DNA from: Rotaria socialis
Taxonomy: Eukaryota; Rotifera; Eurotatoria; Philodinida; Philodinidae
NCBI GenBank assembly: GCA_905331475.1
Contig: CAJNYU010001987.1
Span: 310,001 to 374,000, forward strand
Direction of reading: 5' to 3'
DNA: 64,000 nt
Shown here: positions 22,308 to 33,694 of the stretch, in pieces
How positions within the stretch are numbered: the stretch's first letter is position 1
Layout of the letters: each line of letters opens with the position of its first letter
Program-made: the position numbers and the translations under genes
Notes under the pieces: model-generated
What the model was told of the DNA's origin: nothing
The model's input: only the letters and a program-made list of their open reading frames with translations
Databases searched by the model: none

Positions 22308-22347
22308 TTTTGTTCAATGATAACTTTTGCTGTTTTCATGTTATTCT

Positions 22348-22349
22348 AG
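22348..22349 (+). other. Acceptor AG before LRRC40 (predicted spliced-leader site)
   Basis: TGTTATTCTAG ends 6 nt before the LRRC40 ATG and only 41 nt after the TRMT10A stop. A normal promoter plus 5' exon would have to lie inside TRMT10A, so a trans-splice acceptor is the simpler reading. Confidence 0.55.
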
Positions 22350-22355
22350 ATATAA

Positions 22356-25300
22356 ATGGCGTCGTCTGCTAGACGCCATCCGCCTCTTCGACCTTCGTCA
22401 TCAACGAATCGAACCGCTCGAGAAGTTGAAAAACGAGTTAATACTCCTGGTCTTTCCAGTGATATCAACGACGAGGAATTCGGAATAGCTAGTGGTAAAC
22501 CAGTACCACGTAGTTATTTACTTAAACTAATTAAAAGGTCTCATATGAATGGTATACTTAATTTAGCATCACGTGGTTTAACTGAAGGTGAACGATCAGC
22601 TTATTAAAATATGTCTAAATTCTTTTTCATTTAGTTCCCCCGGAAGTATTTGCAGAAGAAGTTGTTGAAGACGAAAATCAACAACGACAAAAAGCTAAAA
22701 TACCAGATTTTAGCCAAAATACGACAGAAACTTGGTGGAATCGTGAGGCTCTTAAAACACTTGATCTATCATCGAACTGTTTAACGACTCTTCCAAACGA
22801 AATTGAAACATTAAATTATTTGGTTGTTCTTAATGTATGGATTTTGTTGTCGGTCAATCCATTCATTTTAGCTTTACTTTATTTAGGTTCACAACAATCA
22901 ATTAACAACGTTGCCTGACGCCATACGTGGTTTAAGAGCATTAGAAAAACTTGTTGTTAGTCAAAATCAATTAACAATGTTACCCGATGGTTTTTATTTC
23001 TGTGCGTCACTTCTTTCATTGAATCTTTCGCGAAATCGTTTAACAAAATTATCCAATAAAATTGGTCAACTGTCATATATACAAGAATTAGTCAGTCGTA
23101 AATTTTCTTCTATGCTTTTATTGAATTTATATATTTCTACAGGATTTATCGGAAAATGAATTTGAATTATTTCCAAAAGAAATTGGTTTTTTAACGAAAT
23201 TAACAAAACTAACAGTTGCAAAAAATCGTCTCCGAGCACTTCCACATGAATTTGGTGCACTCTATAGTACGTAATTTACATTCAATTGTAATATGATATA
23301 TTGGAGTATATTTTAATTCAATAGATCTACGATCGCTTGATCTAAGTCATAATCAATTAACGCAATTACCTGAAAGTTTCGGAGATTTAATTAATCTTGA
23401 AGAGATTTATGTGAATGCAAATCGTTTAACAATTTTTCCATGTTTTAATCAATGTTCTCGACTAAAAGTAACTGGAAACTTTCATTCAGGCAGGAAAAAA
23501 TGACGAACTTCATACTTTTATTTTTTTGTTAGGAAATTCATATGGCTGATAATCAGCTCACTGAAATTACTGATAATCAATTGAAACCACTTTTATCATT
23601 AATATCTCTCAATCTTCGTGGCAATAAAATACATACTTTACCAGATCAAATTTCCCTATTACCTAATTTAGAAAGACTCGATGTTACAAATAACGATCTT
23701 TCCGAGTATAGAATTTATAGAATAAAATTTCTAATTAGCTTTTTTTTACGTGAAATTTCTTTTTTCTAGTTTGCCATCGAAAATTGCATTGAATAAGAAA
23801 ATAAAAAATATAAGTATGACTGGTAATCCATTGGGAAAAATTCGAAAAGATGTTATTCGCGTAAGAAAAAAAAGCGTCTAGAGAAATAATAGCTCATTAA
23901 TTAGATTCTAGCTCGGAACTGACTCTATAATGAAATATCTTCGAAATCGACTAACAATTGATGATGGAACTGCTAGCAGTACTGATCAGCAAACATTCGA
24001 CATTCCAAAATCAACGGAAACTGATGACGAAAGAAAACGTCGTTTATATACAGAACATCATGTTGTTCGAACTACTGGTACATTTGATTATAGGTAATTA
24101 TAAGAAAGAAAAACATGACGAAGAAATGATAATTGAATTTTATTTTAGTCATAAGAATGTTTCAACATTATCGAATGAATCTATTGAACTCATTATAAAA
24201 GAAAAACCATCACATATTAATTTAGCAAAAAATAAATTTACTGAAATGCCTATTGCGTAAGTTATTGGAACTCATTTCATTGATTAAGATTGATATATTT
24301 CGAAAGATAGTTCATGAATTGATGTAAAGGTGAGATTTTGTAAAGTACATGCATGTAGTTATACCAGAGGGTGTTGGTTTTTTTTAATAACATATATGTA
24401 TATGGTGATGGAAACACAATTTAGTTGAATGAATAATTGTTTTATAACTATAAATCCATATAGATTGGTACGATTGGCTGAATCTTTGCTTCATTTGGAT
24501 ATGTCTGCGAATGGCTTATTGCAATTGAATTCACAAGTTGGACAACTTAAAGAATTACGTTTTCTTGATTTGAGGTAGGATCATTCATATGCTATATTTT
24601 TAATATAATTTCGTTGATTATTGTAGTACAAATCGTCTAACAGATCTACCATCAGAATTGAGCTCTCTTGAGCATCTACAAATCATAAATCTATCAATGA
24701 ATAAGTAGGTGGATTGCATGAATCCATAATGGAAGTTTTCCGATTGATAAGTTATGTGTGAGTCGAGCTATGTGTAATTTCGAGATGTGAATGAACTATG
24801 AATACTTTCAGTATATTGCTATGCTTCTATAGTAAAATACGAACATAAAATCGATTGAATCGCAAGAGTGATGTAAACAGCCCGAACAATGCGTCGAATT
24901 TAAAGCATCGTATAACAGTCGTTCTATCTCTAAGAACCGATAGGATGTGAAATTTTCCTGAGAAGTGTCACGGAATATGTTTTTAATGAAAAAAACTATA
25001 GAAATACAATGTTTTTTCATATTATTCATAGCTCAGTTCAGTCTAAGAATAATTCACGTAGTCTCGACTCCACAACAATTTATCAGTTAAAGAAGCGAAA
25101 AATTATGAAATCTATCTATTAGATTTGTTCGATTGCCCTCTGTTCTCTATGAATTAAAACAAATTCAAGAAATTCTTGCTAATGATAATCAACTGGTGGA
25201 ATTAGACCCAAACGGTATCCTGAAAATAACGTCCACTTTGATTACATTCAATGTACGGAATAATAATATTCAACGGTTACCTCCTGAATTTAGCAAATGT

Positions 25301-25473
25301 ACACTACTTAAATCTCTTGATGTTGCAGGTCAGTATTTTGCATTGAAAATTGAAAAATTTCTACATTGCTTTCTTTTTTCTTAGGTAATCCATTTAAAAT
25401 ACCACGACCAGCTACAATAGCCAAAGGTACACAAGCCATATTAGAACATTTACGAAATCAATTAATCGAATAA
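22356..25473 (+). CDS. LRRC40: LRRC40-like leucine-rich-repeat protein
   Basis: A conserved animal LRR protein of poorly known function. Thirteen exons: 22356-22587, 22635-22834, 22887-23090, 23143-23266, 23325-23467, 23533-23705, 23770-23860, 23912-24093, 24149-24256, 24464-24574, 24627-24704, 25123-25328, 25385-25473; 1941 nt, 646 aa (human about 602). An N-terminal basic segment (SSARRHPPLRP, LKLIKRSHMNGILNLASRGL) is followed by about 18 LRRs of the LxxLxLSxNxLxxLPxxI type in two blocks. A less regular linker with the KYLRNRLTIDD motif (about 24000) splits them, and the family ending NPFKIPRPATIAKGTQAILE is present. The intron at 24705-25122 (418 nt) is the only long one. Close spacing suggests co-transcription with TRMT10A. 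Confidence 0.9.
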
Positions 25474-25643
25474 TGAACAAATACATAATTCTGTTTTTTT
25501 TGTCCAGCGTGTAGTAGTTTGTTCACTTATCTTGTGTGCTTAAAAATAAATGACACGTCTTCAACGATTCTACTGCATTTTAAATGCTTAACGGTTACTT
25601 TGTTCGCCGTTAGTTCTTAATTGAAGTGTAACGGTCACTGATC

Positions 25644-25654
25644 TATATAAAAGG
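25644..25654 (+). promoter_or_regulatory. TATA box of the RRM gene
   Basis: TATATAAAAGG lies 49 nt before the ATG at 25703. A start site 25-30 nt downstream would give a 5' UTR of about 20-25 nt. This is the clearest core-promoter element in the window and suggests the RRM gene is transcribed independently of LRRC40. Confidence 0.6.
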
Positions 25655-25702
25655 AACGTGTTCTGTTCAATCTTTTCTCATTATCTATAATCTAAAACAA
25701 CA

Positions 25703-26361
25703 ATGTTCCGTCATCAACAATCAGCCAAACCATGTCCAAATATTTGTTCGCCTGTACAAGTAAGTTAGCTGTTTCACTTCGAAGTTCTTGTATGGAAACG
25801 GATTTTAGAAAATACATTCAACGCCAATGCGTCTTTGGATTTCAAACATTCCATATTATTGGTCAACCATTGAACTTGAAAATATATTTTCAGTAGGTTT
25901 ATTTTTGATGCTACATTAGTTTTGCTTTAATTGTAATTTTTTTCTCATAATGTATAGACATTTGGTCAAGTCTATGATGTTGAAATACCATTAAAAAATG
26001 GCCAATCAAGAGGCTACGGATTTGTAACATTTGAAAAGTATAAGCATTTGATGAACAATCAAAATAAAGAAAATATGATTTGATCTATATTTCAGACAAG
26101 CTGATGCAATACGAGCTATTCAAGCTATGGATGGACAAACAATTAATGGTCGTAGTATGCAAGTAAGTAGTTGAACGAAACAATACTTAACTATTCATTT
26201 ACTTTCTCAAGGTATATCAAGCACATGTAAAACAAAAATCTTTATTGAAATCTTATTTTGTGATTCAATCACTCGATCGGCCGTTATTTGGTGGATGCTA
26301 TTGCTGTAAATCGAACAAAATAAATCGTATGAATTATGGTCAAGCACATCAATGTCAATGA
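25703..26361 (+). CDS. Small single-RRM RNA-binding protein
   Basis: Five exons, 25703-25759, 25809-25892, 25958-26037, 26096-26162 and 26212-26361, make 438 nt and 145 aa. One RRM occupies about aa 25-100: RNP2 LWISNI (aa 28-33) and RNP1 RGYGFVTF (aa 65-72), with the aromatic residues expected to stack on RNA. It is followed by the helix 2 stretch ADAIRAIQAMDGQTINGRSM. The short C-terminus is Cys-containing (GGCYCCKSNK) and ends with a Gln/His-rich tail. The RRM is most like RBFOX/DAZ-type single-RRM proteins, but I cannot name an orthologue. It has its own TATA box. Confidence 0.78.
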
Positions 26362-29215
26362 TGAGACATATTGTTTGTAAATATTTATTATTTGTTTTGC
26401 TTTTTTTTTATTGTACAGCGAACGTAGATGGTGTAACTGAAAATTAAAACTAAGTTATTCTTATTTATCGTTGTTATTGCATGTGAATTAGGATGAAAAC
26501 TTGTTTCTGTTTATCTCGTTGTTATTGTTATGTATATGAAGGAAAAAAAAGTACGGTTTGAAGTAAATAAACCAGATGAAGAAAAACTGAATAAATCAAA
26601 TTACATTTACGAATATTGATGATAACAAAGAGTTGGATGTAAGACTGTTTCATTTAGGTTATTAAATTACGTACATTGTATGTGCTGAAAAAGAAAATTT
26701 ATTGAACTAATATTTTAAGTATGATTTTAGTGAGCGCTTTCCATGAGCCGATAATTTGCTATTCTGATTCAAGTAATGCACTAGAATCATGAAAAACAAA
26801 AAGAAAGCTAGTATTTCCATAGCTAACGTGAATCTGAATTGAAAGATTTTTGATAAAAAAAAATGAAATAAGAAGTTCCGTGCGATTCAGATATTAGTTT
26901 TTTAGAATTCGAACATTATTATAAAATTCTACTGGGACTAGATCAGGTTATTGGGTCCATCCTCTTAACCACTTTAAGCTAGATATGTTCAGTAGACTTT
27001 TGATTTTCTTCATTTAAGACCAATACCGGCTTGTAACAAATCTAAATTATCAAACTAAATATAATTGTCTAGAACTACAAACGTCTATTGTATCGAGAAA
27101 AAAAGAGTATTTTTATTTTTAACTATATTTGTGTGCTGTTATACTGACTAATCATTTTCTAGAATTTCTACTGTACAATTTTCCTTTTAAATCATTGACT
27201 AAATGTGTGAATAATTACTTTTGTTGAGATCACAATCGAAAATCGTCTTGATTTATGATATACATAATGAACAACTGATCAATTGCGAATATCCAATGAA
27301 CTTATCATATTTGTCAATCACACATCTTTGTGAGCCATTCATATTTATTGTACAAACAAACAAGGTATTACTGCGTATATTTGCACATTTTTCGGACACT
27401 TCAATGCGATTGAAAAGAATCAATAGCAGTTCGCCGAAACCAACACTTGATGTTTTTTTTCTCCTTCAAAATTGCTGAATTTGTTAGCAAACATTAAAAT
27501 AGATTCAACATATTTCTTAGAATAAAACTAAAATTCATAGGCTTTCGTTGTTCATAAACTTCTGGGCGAGATTTTTTCGGATGATATTCTCAATTCTGTA
27601 GTATTGTAGAGAATTTTAAGCATTGAACTCAATGAAAAACTCTGTACACATTTTAATTTTTTGACTTCCGTCAAAATTTTCCCTTCAATCAATTTTGAGT
27701 CAAAAAACAAATTTCAATATTTAGTTGAATAGAGTAAGAAATCTTCGTAGAGATATTTTCATTGCCTTCAGTGACTTGTAAAGTCAATAATTTTCCTTGT
27801 GACATCATTACACATGTGTGACTACACTTTTGCCTGAATCCATATTTCTTTCCTGATCATTTTCATATCTAAGTCAATAATTTCATGTAGACAAGAAGTG
27901 TGAATCGATGACTTATTATGACATTCAATCACTCATATTTGATTCATAAATTTGGTTAATTAGAATTCAAAACAATAAACTCGACTCAATCATTCTATGA
28001 ATACTTAATCAGTATTCGATTCTAAGTTTATATCAATTGTTAAAATCAACGCATAGAATTTCTTTGATGAACACATAATATTAATCTGAAATCTAAAATA
28101 GGAAAATGAATCTTATGCTCTATTAATAGATTTATAACCGTTGTCTTCCTGTTATCAATAGTGTTAAAAACTTATATTATTCCTTCTCTTTTTCTTTCGC
28201 GATTCACACTTTGATGCTGATGAAAAGATTTGTCAAAAACGAAAGTCATTTTACAATTATATTAGTTCGGAAAATAAATCATTCTGTCTTGTCTTAATTA
28301 CTCTCACGTTCCATTATGATGAATTGAACATTATTATTCGTCTCTAAAAAAAAATAGAAAATGTTTCGAACACAATTAAGACAAATGAAAAAGTTTATTT
28401 CATTCAAGAATATTTTGAAAAGCAACTACAAAACATATACAAAATATGCCATGTAATTATGTTCAAGAAATAAATTATATACATATTTTCTATATTCATC
28501 AAGTAATTGACTTATGTGCTTATGCATCTTATTATGGACTCAAGAAGAAAAAAGTCAACGAGAAAAATTCATTTCACTTGTTTCAGAAACTAAGCATTGT
28601 CAACAACATTCTTTTCATTTTCATACATTTAAACTTCGATGAGCAATCTGTTTTATGAAACTTATTTTTCCTATCACATTTTTTGCTTTATTATAATATA
28701 GAAATCATTGGCTCGTAGCATAAACGAACACGCGTAAACGAACTAGCTATAAAATAAAGTTGCGTATCAATTATAACATTTTCATGTACATTTATTAACA
28801 AAACATTGACCAGTGATGTCATCATCTAAACAATAAAAATAAAATTTGTTTGTTATATAATGGAATCTTTTATGAAAACTGAAACGCAAGAACATATTTT
28901 GAAAATCATTTTTTTTCCGGATAATTATTTTACCGCGAATAGATTATAAAGCAAACGCTCCTTCGCAAGAATAAAAATTGAAATAGATTGCCGCAAAAAA
29001 ATCAAGTACTGAGTTCAAAAAATTAAACGATTGTTTATTTCATAAACACACACACTAAAGAAGAAATATTTCACTGATAAAATATCTCAAGTGATTCAAA
29101 AGTGCAATGCAAGCTATTGACTTTTTTTGTACAGAGCTCACAGCATGATAATTGATGAGCTTTATTTACTCGTTCGTCGCTGTTGATGATAATGTCTCTT
29201 ATAGATATCTTCTAC

Positions 29216-29250
29216 GTTGTTATTATTGTTATTATTATTATTATTATTGG
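29216..29250. repeat. TTA trinucleotide microsatellite
   Basis: About ten GTTATT/ATT units, one interrupted by G, in the gene-free interval. Confidence 0.85.
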
Positions 29251-32009
29251 TCAAGCAAGTTGCATGTGTACATATTAACATAGAAAGCTGAACATTCCAT
29301 TAAAATGCATACACGCACATGCATACAATTCGTTTTTCTTAATCGAAATTTTGAGTACAAGTGTTAATGTAGTAGAGCAGATCGAGAAAAGAAAGATTGG
29401 CTATCTCAAATGATGAATATCGTCGGCAATGACTGATGTAAGGTGACAAACCCATGATCGCTCTCTTCCTGTCATCACCTGAAGCCCTGCCGTTTCAATG
29501 TTTGATCTTTCGATTTCAATTACAGTTTTGTGCTCATGGGCGCGTGCGACTAGGCACATGCATACATGCATAGGTATCTATCTACACATTTTTCTTTTGG
29601 TTTGCTTCAATTATAAGTCGTCTGTCATTTCTGTTTTGTTGTTGAAAAACGAACCATCATTCTTCGTTGATCAGATCTTCGAATAAAAGTTCGATTATTC
29701 ACACCTGTTATAAAGCTACAAGAAAAAAAAAGAGGAGAAGGAGAAGAAAATCTCATTTTACAAATTAGAAAGGAGGTATGAGCGTGATCGAAATCATTAA
29801 GAAGTCGCTCATATATACATATTTATTTGATCATTTTTTTTTCTGTGTGTGGACATTGCGTGCCGTTGACGCAAGTAAACGAAGACGAAAAAAGAAGCAT
29901 TAACAGGAAATGAATGAATGAGAGAAAACGCAATTCGATCACATCGTTAAAAGTGTATTGACCTTGAGAAAACAGCGTGTGAAGAGATCAGATTTTTTTC
30001 TAAGCTTTTTTCTAAACATTGAATAGAAGAAAATAAAATAAAATCATTCGTCCTTCATATTGTCTATTTTCATTACTGATGAGACTCTGCATGACTCAAA
30101 AATATGTTCAACTATTTATTTATCTTTGCACGTATTACATGAAAATTTCCTATGCTTCAATTACTACCCATATGCTTGTCATTTCATATCTTAGTTGACA
30201 CCAAATGCTTATCACACGAACTACCAACTTGTTTTGTTTGCTTTTTCATTCTGTCAAGCTAATCAGAATAAATGATCATTAACATAGCAATTAGATATTG
30301 ACGAAATTCATGTATTGAATTGCTTACGGCATTGATTTTTAGCTAATATTTGATTACATTGATGGGAATTTTATTAAAAAAGAAAAAGAATTTCTTTTTC
30401 TTGTTCATTTGCATATCTCGTTCAAGTTTATGAAACAGTAATAAAATCAAAATGAACTAAAGATGAAAGCGGTATCATGAAGTGGAAATAAACTTTCTTC
30501 TATGATGATCGACAGCTCCTGCTGTGAATACTTATCGATTGAAAATATCAATTAGACTGGCGAAAAAAAAAAACAGTTTGATGTGTTTTGCTTTTGATTT
30601 AAATCATAATATTTAGAAGTTAAGCTTTCCTAATGATCTCCAGAGGGAGATGAACTTTTTTTTGTTGCTTTGTTGGCTTCATACATATATATACTTGACC
30701 GAATTTATGCCTTGGTTCATGTGTGTTCAATGAAACGTAATGAGGAAACGTTTCGAACGGTCAACCCGAAGAGGAAAAAAGAGAATAATGGTTGGCTAAG
30801 TGTGACCAAGCGAAAGGCGTATTAGCGTGATTGATATGTCAATCTTTCTATGCCTCTGATCATTCGAGCAACGCAATTTGGCGCGTTTGAACAAGAAAAT
30901 AAAAAAGAACACACACACACTTGTCAATCCAAAAGGATGGGGAACGAAAAAAAATTCAAAAGAAAGATATTTTATATCTCTAAATTATCCGGAAAAAAAG
31001 ATTAATTTAAAATTCAAATTTACTTTTCAAATCTTTATCCTCCGGGATAATTTCACATCTCAATCTACACGTCACTAAGCTCTTACATATGTTATTACGA
31101 CTGGCAAATGAGCACGAATAAACCTTATTCTCCAAGGCATTCGCCAATTGCTTTTTGATTATTCGACAAATGAGGAAAATAAAAATAAAACATTTTTTTT
31201 TATTGTCACACGCACACATTTAACTCAACTCATGCATTATCTCAAATGACTTTTTTAAAGCTTGTCTACCCTGCTGGCTAATTGCTTCTAGACGACAAGT
31301 CTCTCGCGGCAAATCTTTTTCGTTACGCACATACGCACACACATATGTAAATACGCGAGAAAAACACAAATGCACACTTATTGATAACCGCGACTGAACA
31401 AGGTGTGTGAATTTACATGTAAGATTACTCAATCGATAATTGGGAATCCCATCTGGGGCGACGATAAAAAAGAAGAAGAAATTTGAATGTGCGAAATACA
31501 GTAACAGCAGCTCAATCGCTGCAATTCACTATTTACGCTTGATATATTGACTGTTCACATCTCTGTCGGTCAATTTTGCTACTTATGTAATCAATTTGTT
31601 TCATACAGATCAAACTATTATTGGTTTTTCTTTGCCATCGGATGTGATACGGACGAGGAAAAAACTTCTATTTGAATTTAACGACTACAAGACAAAACAA
31701 TAATTCATATAGAATGATTTCCTGTAATATGTTTGCAAAATAAAAATTAATTCTTTTTATGATTTCTATATATCGTATCTAATTGTTCGATAAGGTCAAC
31801 TTTTTCGTACTTCTATGTTTTTCTTTTTGTTTTTTGACAATTGATCAATGAAGTGCCATTTTTGACGACTAATTGATCAGTAGTTTCGTTCATGGTTCTT
31901 TTTTTTCTTTAATACGAAAAGTTGTCAGGTAGCTAAGAACATCTGTTTTGTCCAATGACCGATAGTTAATCCCAGATAGCTCTCTCTCTCTTGAACAACG
32001 GTCAACAAA

Positions 32010-32438
32010 TGACGTAAGTAAACCAATCGGTTTCTTTAAAGAAATTATGTCAATGTTTAACGATATTGGGTTGGTTGAATTTCGTAATCGAAAAGAGGAA
32101 AACGGGCGGTGGCGAGACGATGAACACGTAATCTCAAGGTCAAGGTGGAACGAGAGAGAGAGAGAAACAGGGAAGGAAAATTGTTATTTTCGTTTTCCTC
32201 TGCTTTTTCTCTTTTTCGTCTTCTCCCTCCCTCTCTCTCTCTCTCTTTCACTAACAATTGATATCAGCAAAACTCTTAAGTTTAACGCAACACAATTGTT
32301 CAAGCACGCGCACATTGAGCAACAACAACACAACAATAACAAAAATCACGTAATTCTGAGCCAAAGTCTGACGTAAGATAGAAAACATTGTAAGATTGTT
32401 TATTTCATAAGTAAACGAAAGAAACAAATATAACGTAA
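32010..32438 (+). promoter_or_regulatory. Motif cluster upstream of the bZIP gene
   Basis: ACGTAA occurs five times in the same orientation, at 32012-32017, 32126-32131, 32348-32353, 32371-32376 and 32433-32438; two lie in TGACGTAA. This is the half-site preferred by PAR, C/EBP and CREB-type bZIP factors. A perfect ERR/NR5A-type extended half-site TCAAGGTCA lies at 32134-32142. Some of the ACGTAAG copies could instead be 5' splice sites of a UTR exon, since an acceptor occurs at 32593-32594. Confidence 0.45.
32152..32247. repeat. GA tract paired with CT tract
   Basis: GAGAGAGAGAGAGA at 32152-32165 and CTCTCTCTCTCTCT at about 32231-32247 are complementary and could form a hairpin. They could also act as GAGA-type promoter elements. 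Confidence 0.6.
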
Positions 32439-32592
32439 GTACAAATCATAATTTTTTTATTTACCTACATTCATTCAATGCATCGATGACAAATATCAAC
32501 GAGTGGTAAAATTATACGCAACTTCTAGAAAAACCAAGATTTTTTTCTCATCAAAAAAATTTTCATCTCAATGTAAATTATTTATATATTTT

Positions 32593-32594
32593 AG
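32593..32594 (+). other. Acceptor AG before the bZIP ATG
   Basis: TATATATTTTAG ends 14 nt before the ATG at 32609, implying a 5' UTR intron or a spliced-leader site. Confidence 0.4.
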
Positions 32595-32608
32595 TTTAAT
32601 CACCACCA

Positions 32609-33295
32609 ATGATGCACGCCGCTGTTGCTTATTCTCACCATCCAACTGGTTATCCATCATTTCTATCCTATGCACCAACAGCACAACGTAAATCTGATTA
32701 TGGAATGTCACTTCATCATCCACATCATTATTTAAATGATTCAATTGGTGCAAATACTTCATCAAGTAGTCCATCATCCAACAATAGCTCTGCACATTTA
32801 TTATCCTATAGTGGCTATAGTACTGGCCTTGATTTATCATCTCATACAAATAATTTAAAACGTCCGCGAAGTGATATTGATGATGATGAAAATAATAATA
32901 TTAATAATCATAATGAGGATAGTCAAACATCAGCATCACCATCAACGTCTGTGTTAGGTGATATAACATCAGCAACCAATGGTCAAAAAATGTATCAACA
33001 TCTTAAACATGATTATTCACAAAATGAATTATGTCCATCATTACCATTCAAAAAACGTGCACGAGCTGTTCCACCTGAACAAAAAGATTCTGCTTATTTT
33101 GAAAAGCGAGCTCGTAATAATGAATCTGCAAAACGTTCACGAGATGCTCGTCGCCAAAAAGAACAACAAACACAAGATCGTTTGAATTGTTTAGAACATG
33201 AAAATTCACGTCTATTAATGGAAAATCAAGCACTTCGCTATCAACTTTCTCAACTGCATGCATTGTGTGGTGTATCATCAAAACCATTACAATAA
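32609..33295 (+). CDS. PAR/CES-2/NFIL3-like bZIP transcription factor
   Basis: DNA-binding regulator, 228 aa in one coding exon. The basic region at aa 165-183 (EKRARNNESAKRSRDARR) carries the N-x-x-A-A/S-K-R-S-R-D signature of the PAR/NFIL3/CES-2 group. The leucine zipper follows with L195, L202, L209 and L216 in heptad register, ending at QLHALC. The N-terminal 145 aa are Ser/His/Asn-rich and probably disordered, with an acidic IDDDENNN patch; I see no PAR (proline/acidic-rich) motif by eye. These factors drive circadian, stress or cell-fate programmes in animals and bind sites such as TTACGTAA, which is notable given the repeated ACGTAA half-sites upstream. Poly(A) signal AATAAA at 33356-33361. 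Confidence 0.82.
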   Translation: MMHAAVAYSHHPTGYPSFLSYAPTAQRKSDYGMSLHHPHHYLNDSIGANTSSSSPSSNNSSAHLLSYSGYSTGLDLSSHTNNLKRPRSDIDDDENNNINNHNEDSQTSASPSTSVLGDITSATNGQKMYQHLKHDYSQNELCPSLPFKKRARAVPPEQKDSAYFEKRARNNESAKRSRDARRQKEQQTQDRLNCLEHENSRLLMENQALRYQLSQLHALCGVSSKPLQ

Positions 33296-33355
33296 AAACT
33301 TCATATAAACAAACATTTTGTTTTCTATTTTTTTTTGTGTATTTCAAACAAACTA

Positions 33356-33361
33356 AATAAA
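33356..33361 (+). terminator. Poly(A) signal of the bZIP gene
   Basis: AATAAA 61 nt after the stop codon, in the gap to the convergent DDX24 gene. Confidence 0.5.
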
Positions 33362-33694
33362 TATAGTTTATTACGTTATTCATTGGAAAGTAAACGGATT
33401 TGTCCTAATGCCTGCAGGTAGTAATGAGCTCAAGTGGACAGTGCTCAGATAGCCTACTGTTTTTTCGAGTGCTTGAGACAAACAATACAACTGCATGACA
33501 TCCCGTGGTGTTCAGTCATCCATCATCAGAAGTGTGTGACATTTTTTTTCCTTCGTCTTCTTTTCTTTTATTTTATTCAGCAACAACGAAAAGAGAGAGA
33601 GAAACAAAAACAAGAAATAACATGACGTATTATGATCGATGTTTCAATTCATCTAATGCAGTTGTATCATTTTCTAAACGAAAGAATGAATCAA
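33362..33694. other. Convergent intergenic gap
   Basis: Between the 3' ends of the bZIP gene (+) and DDX24 (-). Short ORFs on the + strand here are the reverse of the DDX24 3' region or chance. No feature seen. Confidence 0.5.

Larger units (their letters stand above)
26362..32592. other. Large gene-free interval
   Basis: About 6.2 kb with no exon chain, domain or RNA gene that I can support. ORFs present are short and AT-rich. Content includes a TTA microsatellite, scattered CA runs and, in the last 600 bp, a dense set of motifs upstream of the bZIP gene. It may hold distal enhancers or the 5' UTR exon of the bZIP gene; nothing in the sequence proves this. Confidence 0.55.
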
